Shown here piece by piece: positions 43,465 to 51,048 of a stretch of 64,000 nt of DNA. The stretch covers positions 462,438-526,437 of the forward strand of contig NZ_PEND01000005.1 in the NCBI RefSeq assembly GCF_002844195.1, given 5' to 3'. Below the pieces are notes generated by a model. That model saw only the letters and a program-made list of their open reading frames with translations. It searched no databases and was not told the origin of the DNA. Position 1 is the stretch's first letter. Each line of letters opens with the position of its first letter. Source of the stretch: Halegenticoccus soli (GTDB lineage: Archaea > Halobacteriota > Halobacteria > Halobacteriales > Haloferacaceae). The position numbers and the translations under genes were made by a program.

Positions 43465-44981
43465 ATACCCGCGCCTTCAGGTGCGGGATGAATCCGACAA
43501 CTCTTCCACAGGCCACCGAGCAAACGCTCGGCAGGATATGACACGCTCAATCACAAGGTTCACAATACACGTTATCATAACCCGTTATGGAAGCGTTCCA
43601 CGATGCATATCCACCGTACCTACCGAGCGAAAATCCTCAACCACGGCCAAGTGGCTGAGATGCTCGACCGGCACGGCTGGAGTACATCCAAACTGTGGAA
43701 CGTTGCGAACTATCACTCCAGAGAGCAGTGGAACGAAACGGGCGAGATTCCTGATGATTCGGACTTGAAACGCAAGTTGAAGACACATCCAACGTACAAG
43801 GGACTGCATTCGCAATCCAGTCAGCGCGTTCTGGAAGAACTCGCTGAAGCCTTCAACTCGTGGTACGGCAAACGCAAGTCCGATGATCGTGCGAATCCGC
43901 CCGGCTACCGCAAGAAAAACTACTACGACAACGACGGCAACCGCGTCCACGAAGAACACCCGCGTGCCACCGTGACGTGGAAGCAGAAAGGCATCCGTCA
44001 CGACACCAAACACAACCGAGTGCGCCTTTCCAAAGGCGCGAATCACAAGGAACACCCACGAGCGTGGGAATACATCCTCTGTGAGTACGAGACGCGCCCC
44101 TGTGTCACCGTTGAGAACCTACAACAGGTTCGCGCCGTCTACGAGAAGGCGAAAGGGCGTTGGGAACTGCACCTCGTGTGCAAACACGAAATTGAACCTC
44201 CTGACGCTCCCGGTAACGAGTCGGCGGGTGTTGACCTCGGTGTCTGTAACTTCGCCACCGTCGCCTACAGCACCGAAGAAGCAGACTTGTACCCCGGCAA
44301 CCGTCTGAAACAGGACGGGTACTACTTCCCGAAGGAAATCGCTAAATGTGACGACTCCTGTGGTGAACGAGCCACGCGACTGCACCACACGTGGTCGGAG
44401 CGCCGCACACACTTTTTCCACTCCTTAGCGAAGCATATCGTTGAACGGTGTGTGGAGCGTAGAGTTGGTCGCATCAACGTCGGGAAACTCGCTGGCGTTC
44501 GAGAGGACGAGAACGGTGAGTCAAAGAACTGGGGTAAGCACGGGAACTTGGACTTGCATGGGTGGGCGTTCGACCGCTTCACCTCGATTCTCACCTACAA
44601 GGCGAAAGTCGAAGGTATCGAAGTCGTAGAAGTGTCCGAACGCGACACGAGCAAGACGTGTTGCGTCTGCGGTAGGGAAGACGATAGGCAGCGTGTCGAA
44701 CGCGGCTTGTATGTCTGTGATGACTGTGACGCCGCGTTCAACGCTGATGTGAATGGGGCGGAGAACATCCGTCTCGACTTGAACCAAAGTAACTCCGAGT
44801 CTTCCGGGCAGTTGTCCGGGGATAGGAGTACCGGCTGGTTGGCACAGCCCGGAGTCTACCTTCACGACTTGTCTCACGGATTCTCACCGAGGGAACAAGT
44901 GGTAGACTGCAAACCGTAATATCCCAATCCAGCGGCACGGTGCCGTGGGATTCCGCGTCTTCAGGCGCGGGAGGATGTCAA
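43465..44981 (+). mobile_element. IS1341-type element carrying an uninterrupted tnpB
   Basis: The left end is the hairpin CCCGCGCC-TTCA-GGTGCGGG (43468-43487) and the right end CCGCG...CGCGG hairpin (44953-44970) followed by GAGGATGTCAA. Both ends have the same CTTCAGG loop. There is no tnpA between the ends, so movement would need TnpA in trans, for example from 18200. The right end lies 35 bases before the DUF892 gene. Confidence 0.75.
43603..44919 (+). CDS. TnpB (IS1341-type RNA-guided nuclease-like protein)
   Basis: This 438-residue protein has an N-terminal HTH/wedge region (HRTYRAKILNHGQVAEMLDRHGWS), RuvC-I with AGVDLGVCNFATVA (Asp), a RuvC-II region INVGKLAGVREDE, zinc finger CCVCGREDDRQRVERGLYVC...C, and RuvC-III AAFNADVNGAENI (Asp). 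At the position where TnpB normally has a Glu (pattern xxxE[DN]L) this protein has GKL, so the second acidic catalytic residue is not evident. It may use a nearby residue or be nuclease-inactive. It is the only tnpB in the window without frame breaks. The guide RNA would be encoded over the 3' end and right end (about 44800-44981). Confidence 0.88.
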   Translation: MHIHRTYRAKILNHGQVAEMLDRHGWSTSKLWNVANYHSREQWNETGEIPDDSDLKRKLKTHPTYKGLHSQSSQRVLEELAEAFNSWYGKRKSDDRANPPGYRKKNYYDNDGNRVHEEHPRATVTWKQKGIRHDTKHNRVRLSKGANHKEHPRAWEYILCEYETRPCVTVENLQQVRAVYEKAKGRWELHLVCKHEIEPPDAPGNESAGVDLGVCNFATVAYSTEEADLYPGNRLKQDGYYFPKEIAKCDDSCGERATRLHHTWSERRTHFFHSLAKHIVERCVERRVGRINVGKLAGVREDENGESKNWGKHGNLDLHGWAFDRFTSILTYKAKVEGIEVVEVSERDTSKTCCVCGREDDRQRVERGLYVCDDCDAAFNADVNGAENIRLDLNQSNSESSGQLSGDRSTGWLAQPGVYLHDLSHGFSPREQVVDCKP

Positions 44982-45015
44982 TGACGAATCGGACGTCGTT
45001 TTGAACGAAGACACT

Positions 45016-45510
45016 ATGACCGCGCAAACGCTCAACGAGCTGTTCGCACAGGGGCTGAAAGAGATGTACTTCGTCGAGCAGGAGCTCACCGACGCGCTCG
45101 ACGCGCTCGCTCAGGAGGTCAGCGAAGACGATCTCGCGCAAGCGTTCGAAGAGCACCGGGAGGAGACGGAGGGCCACATCGATCGGCTCGAAGAGGTGTT
45201 CGAGATGATCGACGAGTCGCCGGAGGGTAAAAAGGTGCAGGCGGTTCAGGGGCTCATCAGCGATCACGAGGAGTTCTCCGAGGGGGATCCGGACCAGCAC
45301 GTTCTGAACCTGTTCGACCTCGCGGCCGCCGAAAAGAGCGAGCACCTCGAGATCGCGGCGTACGGCAACCTCACGTTCTTCGCCGATCAGCTGGGGCTCG
45401 ACGACGCGGCGGACCTGCTCGAAGAGAATCTCCGCGAAGAGCAGGAGACGCTGGACGAGCTCAAGCAGCTCACCGAAGCCTACGACGTGAGCTCCGTCCC
45501 GACCGCGTAG
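45016..45510 (+). CDS. DUF892/YciF-type ferritin-like protein
   Basis: The protein has 164 residues. It starts MTAQTLNELFAQGLKEMYFVEQELTDAL, the DUF892 (YciE/YciF) signature, and consists of four long helices of a ferritin-like bundle, with the metal-binding Glu/His pattern (EHREETEGHIDRLEEVFE, EHLEIAAYGNL). Such proteins are stress-induced, possibly iron-binding, in the cytoplasm. ATG 45016 is chosen; an upstream TTG at 45001 is in frame. The right end of the tnpB element is only 35 bases upstream, so the native promoter may have been displaced. Confidence 0.88.
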   Translation: MTAQTLNELFAQGLKEMYFVEQELTDALDALAQEVSEDDLAQAFEEHREETEGHIDRLEEVFEMIDESPEGKKVQAVQGLISDHEEFSEGDPDQHVLNLFDLAAAEKSEHLEIAAYGNLTFFADQLGLDDAADLLEENLREEQETLDELKQLTEAYDVSSVPTA

Positions 45511-45665
45511 AGAGCGGGAGCCGAACGGCGCCGTCGGCCCCGTTAACGGGGAGTATTTGCGGAATCCGCGCGGCGGATGGGCGTCCCCCCTCGGGGGAAC
45601 GTGGGCCAACGGTGACGCGCCCGTTTGCCAAACAATTAGGTTCGGCCGTCCCTATTCGTACATCC

Positions 45666-45875
45666 ATGTCCGACGCGCGAGAGCAACTCCTGAAGCAGGT
45701 GAACGAAAAGCAAGCCGTGGGCGGACTGGATCCCGAAACGAGAATGCTCATCGGCTTGCTCGGCGAGACGATTCTGGCCTTCGGCGAGGAGATCGACGAC
45801 CTCCGCCAGCGGGTCGCGGAGTTGGAGGACGACGCCGAAGAGCGCGATAAGCGGGCGTGGTACTCGGAGCAGTAG
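45666..45875 (+). CDS. Small conserved-looking protein with coiled coil
   Basis: The protein has 69 residues: MSDAREQLLKQVNEKQAVG then LDPETRMLIGLLGETILAFG and an acidic coiled coil IDDLRQRVAELEDDAEER. It has no known domain that I can name and no membrane segment. Composition and isolation between the DUF892 gene and a divergent HTH gene support a real gene. It may be an oligomeric adaptor. Confidence 0.6.
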   Translation: MSDAREQLLKQVNEKQAVGGLDPETRMLIGLLGETILAFGEEIDDLRQRVAELEDDAEERDKRAWYSEQ

Positions 45876-45911
45876 TCGTCGCTGACCGGGTTCCTCGTGC
45901 GTTCGCACTCG

Positions 45912-46322
45912 CTACCGATCCGGGCGCGGCGCCGCCTCGTACCGTTCGATCACGTCGGTCTTTTCCACCCGGTCGTAGATCGTTCGCAGGGTGTTCTCGG
46001 CCCGGAGAAGCCCGTGTTCCTCCAGAAACGTTCGCCCCTCGTCGCTGACGCCGTAGAATTTGTACGGCAGGTCGTTTCGTCGACGGTCCTTCGGGAGCAG
46101 GACCTCCTCGACGATCCCGGCGTCGACGAGCCGCTGGAGGTGCTGGCGGATCGTCGTCTGGCTCTTGCTCGGGTTGAGGTAGTCGAGCTCTTTCAGCGTC
46201 GGAAGCTGCGCGGGATGACCGAGGATGTCCTGCACGAGCGAAAAGCGCGTCTCCTGGGTGACGACGTTCAGCCGTTCGCGAACGCGGTCGAGATCGGTCG
46301 GCGTGTGACCGGACGTGCTCAT
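45912..46322 (-). CDS. Winged-helix (ArsR-like) transcription regulator
   Basis: This 136-residue haloarchaeal winged helix has LNVVTQETRFSLVQDILGHPAQLPTLKELDYLNPSKSQTTIRQHLQRLVDAGIVEEVLLPKDRRRNDLPYKFYGVS as core, with the family NPSKSxTTIRxHLxxLxxAGIV motif. It has an acidic/polar tail. It is transcribed toward and convergent with the small gene at 45666 and back to back with 46443. The target is unknown. Confidence 0.88.
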   Translation of the reverse strand: MSTSGHTPTDLDRVRERLNVVTQETRFSLVQDILGHPAQLPTLKELDYLNPSKSQTTIRQHLQRLVDAGIVEEVLLPKDRRRNDLPYKFYGVSDEGRTFLEEHGLLRAENTLRTIYDRVEKTDVIERYEAAPRPDR

Positions 46323-46442
46323 CGTCGGTACCTACGTGTAGTGCGTGCAAAAGCGTTTCGCCGAAATGCGAATCGGTCGAATACGATGCGGTCGACGTTG
46401 AAGTCGCCACATTGAAACGTCGGGCGGGTGATCGCGGACGCG

Positions 46443-47021
46443 ATGGGCGAGAGGGAACTGACCGCGGAGGATCTCGCGGAAAAGGCCGAGGAATACCTCC
46501 ACGAAGCGTCGCTCACCCCCGAGGAATACGAAGCGTTAAAACGCGGCGTGGCTGAACTGTCCCCGATCTTCGCGACCGGAAGCGCCTACTTTATTCTCGG
46601 CAGCTACGGGCGACCGGAGATCCATCGGCTCCAGCTCGTCAAGGATCGGCTGAACCGACGGGCCGACACCTACGCCTTCCTGATGGTGGATATTCGGAAG
46701 GAGTGGGTCAACACGTACCTCAAGTTCCGTCTCCTCGCGGACTACACAGACCACATCGTCGGCGTGAGCGAGCACGACAGGGGCGGCTTCCTCGTCGAGC
46801 AGGGGTACTTCACCGCGCTGGAGGAGTACTTCGCGAAGACCCACGTTCTCAAACGCGAGTACGGGGAGACGGCATTGGCGGACGTCGACACGGGGGTTGA
46901 TCCCGAAAACCCGTACAGCGGGATGCAGACGGCGATCTTCGACATGCTTGCCGACGCCGGGCGATTGTGCGTCTGGCGGACCGAGGATGATCTCCTCGAG
47001 TGTACTGAAGCGTTGCCGTGA
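46443..47021 (+). CDS. Hypothetical protein, possible TIR/nucleoside-hydrolase-like fold
   Basis: This 192-residue protein has the order: short acidic helices (ELTAEDLAEKAEEYLHEA), then FATGSAYFILGSYGRPEIHR, then LQLVKDRLNRRADTYAFL, then VDIRKEWVNTYLKFRLLADY, then HIVGVSEHDRGGFLVEQGYF. A hydrophobic strand ending in GSYG with EIxRLxxVKxxL resembles Rossmann-like TIR/SLOG or deoxyribosyltransferase proteins, but no catalytic set is proven. It starts at ATG 46443; the divergent regulator at 45912 may control it. I recognise the pattern only loosely. Confidence 0.55.
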   Translation: MGERELTAEDLAEKAEEYLHEASLTPEEYEALKRGVAELSPIFATGSAYFILGSYGRPEIHRLQLVKDRLNRRADTYAFLMVDIRKEWVNTYLKFRLLADYTDHIVGVSEHDRGGFLVEQGYFTALEEYFAKTHVLKREYGETALADVDTGVDPENPYSGMQTAIFDMLADAGRLCVWRTEDDLLECTEALP

Positions 47022-47099
47022 CGAACTCGCCCGATTCTCGCCGTAGCGGAGACCGTCGTTTTGAACCGCCGATCCGTCGCTCATCGGAGGTTCAAACCG

Positions 47100-50000
47100 T
47101 CACTCGCGAACGCGATCGGACGCCGCGGGAACGTCGCTCCCGGCGGTCCGCTCCGTCGTCGGCGGTTCGACGTTCGAGTCGGTCAACAGCCGCGTCGGCG
47201 CGGTCCCCAGCGCGGGGAGCAGCGCGATCAGGGCGCTCACGAGCGCCAGCAGAATCGATCCGACGACGATCCCGAGGACGACGGTCGGCGAGACGACGAG
47301 CGAGACGCGGATCCCGAAGACCGTGAGGAGGTCCGTCGCGGCCAACGCCCGGGTCAGGAGAAGCGTCGCCGCGGTGGCGATAATCGCGGCCGGAACCGAG
47401 AGCCGACAGACGTCCAGGAGGACGGTTTTGAGGATCCACGCCGGGTCCGCACCCGTCGCCCGGTAGATGCCGATGGCCCGGCGACGGGCGTGGACGGCCT
47501 GGGCGAACGTCGCCGTCGTGCTCCCGACCGTCGTCAGCCCCGCGAGGACGACCATCGCTGCCAGCAGGACCTGGACGTTGCCGAAGACGCTCTCGATCGC
47601 GCGCCCCATGCCGGTCCCCGGCGAGTACTCGGCGTTGCCCGCCATCGTCGAGAAGACCCGATCGTCGCCGACGACCGTGTACTGCTCCCGCGCGATGGTT
47701 TCGCCGTCCGAGACGACCCGAACCGTGTACTCGCCGGGCGACGCTCTGTCGTCGGAGTTCCCGCCGAGCGTCTTCTCCGTGGAGACCGCGTCGGTCGCGT
47801 TGAGCGTGACGGTCCGCGTCTCCGCCTCCGTCGGCGAGACGACGCTCACGTTCCGCGTGAGCTCTTCCGCCCACGGGTTCACGAGCGTGACGTTCACCCG
47901 CGGGCGCGTGATGACGCTCGCCTCTTTCGGGGAGATCCGAACCCGCGAGGCGAACTGCCGGGTCGCGCCGTCGACCACGCGCATCCGGTGCGTCGCTTCC
48001 GACCGATCACCCTTGCTCGCGGTGATCGCGTACTCGCCCTCCTCCTCGGGAAGGGTCACGAGCGCCGCGCCCCGCCCGTTGGTCTCGAACGTCCGATCGC
48101 CCACCGCGACGGTAGCACCTCGAACCGGCTCTCCGGTCGCCGACTCCACGAGAACGACCAGCCTCGCGCCCGGCGGGCCGCGGTTCGGGTACTCCTCCGG
48201 GATGACGAGCGCGTCGGCCGGGAGGACGGTGACGTTCTCCGAGTAGGAACCCGCCGACACCTTCCGCTCGCCCGGCGCGGGCGCGGGAACCTGCACCGTG
48301 ACGCTCTTTTCCTCGTTCGGCCCGACGGTCACCCGCCTCGTGTGCGTTTCGTCCCCGACGCGGACGGCGATCTCCTCGCTCCCGCGGCGCGGTTCGAAGT
48401 TCTGCACGTCGACCGTGACGTTGAGCGTCTCGTTTTCGGCGACCGGCGAGGAGGCCGAAACGCCGGTCACGGCGATCCCCTCGTCGGATCCGGCGCTCGC
48501 CGTCTCGTCGAGCGCCCCGCCGGACGTCCTGATGAGGTGGACCGTGCCGGGTTCGAGCGAGAGGTGGTGGGCGGTGTCGAGGGGGACGACGAGCTGGTCG
48601 TCGAGCGTGTCGGGCGCGTCGAACCGCCCGACGACGGTTACCTGCGCGACGCTCGGGCTCGTGCTGCCGCCGAGCGTCACCGTGTCGCCGACCTCCACAC
48701 CCAGCGTCTTCGCGAGATCCGACCCGATGACGGCTTCGCCCGGATGTCTCGGTTGCCGACCCTCGACGAGCCTGGCGTCCGTGACCGACGCGAAGGCGGA
48801 GTAGTTCGCCCCGCGAACCATGTACGGGCGGCCGTCCCTGACCTGCGCGACGATGATCTCGGGGCTCGCCTCGATCCCCTGCGACCGCAGAACGGACGCG
48901 TAGCCGGCGTCGACGCGGCTGTTTATCGGGTGGGCCGCCCCCGCCTCCGTGACCGTCCCGGTGTCGGCCGTCGCGAGCGGCGCGATCGTCCCGCTGATCG
49001 AGGCGGACAGCACGACGATGAGCGCGAACACCGCGAGCGTCGTCGTCGTCGGGACCAGCGTCCGCCAGCCGAGCAGACGCGGCGTGAACGCCGCCCGGAG
49101 TCCCGACTCGCCCTCCCGTTTTCGCCCGCGCGATGCCGGGGTGTTCAGGCTCCCGAGGGTCGCCGGCGGGCGAGTCGTCGCCGGGTACGCCGCCAGCGCG
49201 CCCGCGAGCGCCCCGACCGCGACGAGCGAGGCGAGCATCGGCAGCACCACCCGGAGAACCCTGGGCGTCACCGTCGCGTCCATCGAGATCGGGAACCCCG
49301 CGTAGATCGCGGCGTTGATCGTCGCGCTCGTGACGATGACGCCGAACGCGTAGCCGAGCACGACGCCGACGAGGGCGAGCAGCCCGGCCCGGAGTCCGAA
49401 CAGCGCCAGGACCGTCCGCGGCGACGCGCCCGTCGACCGGACGACCTTGATCGTCCGGAGCCGCTCTCTGACGCTCATGCGCGTGACGTTGTAGACGACG
49501 ACGAGGACGAGCACCGCCCCGCCGGCGGCGGCGAGAAGCAGCAACCGGAGCACCTGGTTCAGCCCCGCCAGGAGGAACAGGAGGGCGGAGACGAGCGGTA
49601 CGCCGGAGCCGGGGACCTGCCCGAGCGGGCCGCCCGAACCGCCGTCCGCCGAGACGACGAGCGCGCCCGTCGGTCCGAGATCCTCGACCGCGCCGGCGTT
49701 CGCCGCGTACCACGGCGACGGGAACAGCGAGCCGTTCGTCGCGTGCGGGTGAACGGTGACGGTCGTCTCCCCGTCCGGACCGGCGAGCCGCTGGCGCGTC
49801 GGCTGAGAGACCGGTCCCTGGACGCTCCGGTCCGCGGTCGGGTTCGGCAGTTTCGCCTCGTCCCACGGGACGGAGGCGTCGGCGACGGCGGGCGGGGCGT
49901 CGGGCGGAACGCCGACGACGCGGTGCGTTCGGCCGTCGCCGTCCGTCACGGTCGTGACCGGGAAGACGAGCGCGTCCTCGGGGGCCGCCGCCTGCGCCTC

Positions 50001-50189
50001 GGCGTAGGAGTCGTACTCGGTGACGGTCGTGGAGACGGCGAGGTCGTCGCCGATCGTCGTCGTGTACGCGCCGGCCGTGAGGAGAAGCAGCGCCGTCCCG
50101 ACGAGAAACGCCGTCGTCACCGCGACGACGACGACGGTGAGCCGATCGCGCCGCGACCACTGCGTGAGGATGGACCGCCGGTAGCTCAC
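47100..50189 (-). CDS. FtsX-type ABC permease with large extracellular Ig-like region
   Basis: The protein has 1029 residues. It has an N-terminal membrane helix (about 20-42), an extracellular stretch, three FtsX-domain helices (about 205-345; YNVTRMSVRERLRTIKVVRSTGASPRTVLALFGLR), a further helix (about 395-420), a MacB-like domain with GEAVIGSDLAKTLGVEVGDTVTLGGS, CARDB-/Ig-like modules (about 550-830) and a second FtsX domain at the C-terminus (about 855-1005; AVHARRRAIGIYRATGADP). The architecture is that of LolC/E or MacB-type transporters. It is downstream of the ATPase in the 55793-47100 operon and is paralogous to the 52758 permease, so the two probably form a heterodimer. Confidence 0.88.
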   Translation of the reverse strand: MSYRRSILTQWSRRDRLTVVVVAVTTAFLVGTALLLLTAGAYTTTIGDDLAVSTTVTEYDSYAEAQAAAPEDALVFPVTTVTDGDGRTHRVVGVPPDAPPAVADASVPWDEAKLPNPTADRSVQGPVSQPTRQRLAGPDGETTVTVHPHATNGSLFPSPWYAANAGAVEDLGPTGALVVSADGGSGGPLGQVPGSGVPLVSALLFLLAGLNQVLRLLLLAAAGGAVLVLVVVYNVTRMSVRERLRTIKVVRSTGASPRTVLALFGLRAGLLALVGVVLGYAFGVIVTSATINAAIYAGFPISMDATVTPRVLRVVLPMLASLVAVGALAGALAAYPATTRPPATLGSLNTPASRGRKREGESGLRAAFTPRLLGWRTLVPTTTTLAVFALIVVLSASISGTIAPLATADTGTVTEAGAAHPINSRVDAGYASVLRSQGIEASPEIIVAQVRDGRPYMVRGANYSAFASVTDARLVEGRQPRHPGEAVIGSDLAKTLGVEVGDTVTLGGSTSPSVAQVTVVGRFDAPDTLDDQLVVPLDTAHHLSLEPGTVHLIRTSGGALDETASAGSDEGIAVTGVSASSPVAENETLNVTVDVQNFEPRRGSEEIAVRVGDETHTRRVTVGPNEEKSVTVQVPAPAPGERKVSAGSYSENVTVLPADALVIPEEYPNRGPPGARLVVLVESATGEPVRGATVAVGDRTFETNGRGAALVTLPEEEGEYAITASKGDRSEATHRMRVVDGATRQFASRVRISPKEASVITRPRVNVTLVNPWAEELTRNVSVVSPTEAETRTVTLNATDAVSTEKTLGGNSDDRASPGEYTVRVVSDGETIAREQYTVVGDDRVFSTMAGNAEYSPGTGMGRAIESVFGNVQVLLAAMVVLAGLTTVGSTTATFAQAVHARRRAIGIYRATGADPAWILKTVLLDVCRLSVPAAIIATAATLLLTRALAATDLLTVFGIRVSLVVSPTVVLGIVVGSILLALVSALIALLPALGTAPTRLLTDSNVEPPTTERTAGSDVPAASDRVRE

Positions 50190-50301
50190 CGTCGATCACC
50201 TCGGGTCGGCGAGCGTTCGGACGGGTCGGCGAGACGCCTCGGCGAACGGCGGGAGGAACCGGAGGACCGGGGCGGGAGGCGGTTCGCTGGCAAGTGTGGA
50301 G

Positions 50302-51009
50302 TCAGGGGAGTTTCTGCGGGGAATCGACGCCCTCGGCGGTCGCGTACGCGGGGCCCTCGACGATCTTCCCGTCGGCGAGGGAGACGACCTCGTCGAAGCG
50401 GGAGGCGAGCTGGTGGTCGTGGCTGATGACGACGAGCGCCGTCTCGGCCGCCTCGCGCATGCTGAACAGGAGGTCGATCACGCGGTCCGTGGTTTCGGGG
50501 TCGAGCTGGCCGGTCGGTTCGTCCGCGAGGATCAACTCGGGCCGGTTGGCGAGCGCCCGGGCGATGGCGACCCGCTGTTTCTCCCCGCCGCTGAGCGTCG
50601 CCGGGTACTGCCCCGCGAGGTCGACGATGTCGAGCGCCTCGAAGAGCGTGTCCAGCCACTCGTCGTCCCGCTCGCCCGCGTGCTCCTGGGGCATGGCGGC
50701 GTTCTCGCGCGCGGTGAGGTCTTCGATCAGCTGGAAGTTCTGAAACACGAACCCGATCGTGTCGCGCCTGAGCCGGGCGCGCTCGCGTTCGGAGAGTCGA
50801 CTTGCGTCCTTCCCGGCGACGAAGAGTGATCCGCTCGCCGGGGCCTCGAGCAGGCCCAGCACGTTGAAAAGCGTCGTCTTCCCGGCGCCGCTCGGTCCCT
50901 GAACGAGCATGCGAGCGTCCGCCGGAACGGCGAGCGAGAGGCCGTCGAGGATGGGGCGGCCGCCCCGCTCGACCGTGAGGTCCGTCCCCCGAAGTACGGG
51001 CTCCGTCAT
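50302..51009 (-). CDS. LolD/MacB-type ABC transporter ATPase
   Basis: This 235-residue ATPase has Walker A GPSGAGKTTLFNVL, Q-loop FVFQNFQLI, signature LSGGEKQRVAIARAL, Walker B LILADEPTG, D-loop QLDPET and H-loop VISHDHQL. The DLTVERGGRPILDGLSL start and short C-terminus are typical of the LolD/MacB class that powers FtsX permeases mechanically. It is between the GT-C-like gene and the second permease on the same strand. Confidence 0.92.
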   Translation of the reverse strand: MTEPVLRGTDLTVERGGRPILDGLSLAVPADARMLVQGPSGAGKTTLFNVLGLLEAPASGSLFVAGKDASRLSERERARLRRDTIGFVFQNFQLIEDLTARENAAMPQEHAGERDDEWLDTLFEALDIVDLAGQYPATLSGGEKQRVAIARALANRPELILADEPTGQLDPETTDRVIDLLFSMREAAETALVVISHDHQLASRFDEVVSLADGKIVEGPAYATAEGVDSPQKLP

Positions 51010-51048
51010 TGGTTATCGCGTGTAAGTTTTACAGGTGGAAAAGTAAGA

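Noticed and set aside
42877..43498. Possible CRISPR-like repeat pair
   Set aside because: Only two copies exist, inverted to each other and matching IS end hairpins; there is no repeat-spacer array or cas gene.
47061..50426. 1121-codon plus-strand frame opposite the FtsX permease
   Set aside because: The minus-strand gene has definite permease and MacB motifs; the plus-strand frame is almost pure R/D/G/E and non-globular.
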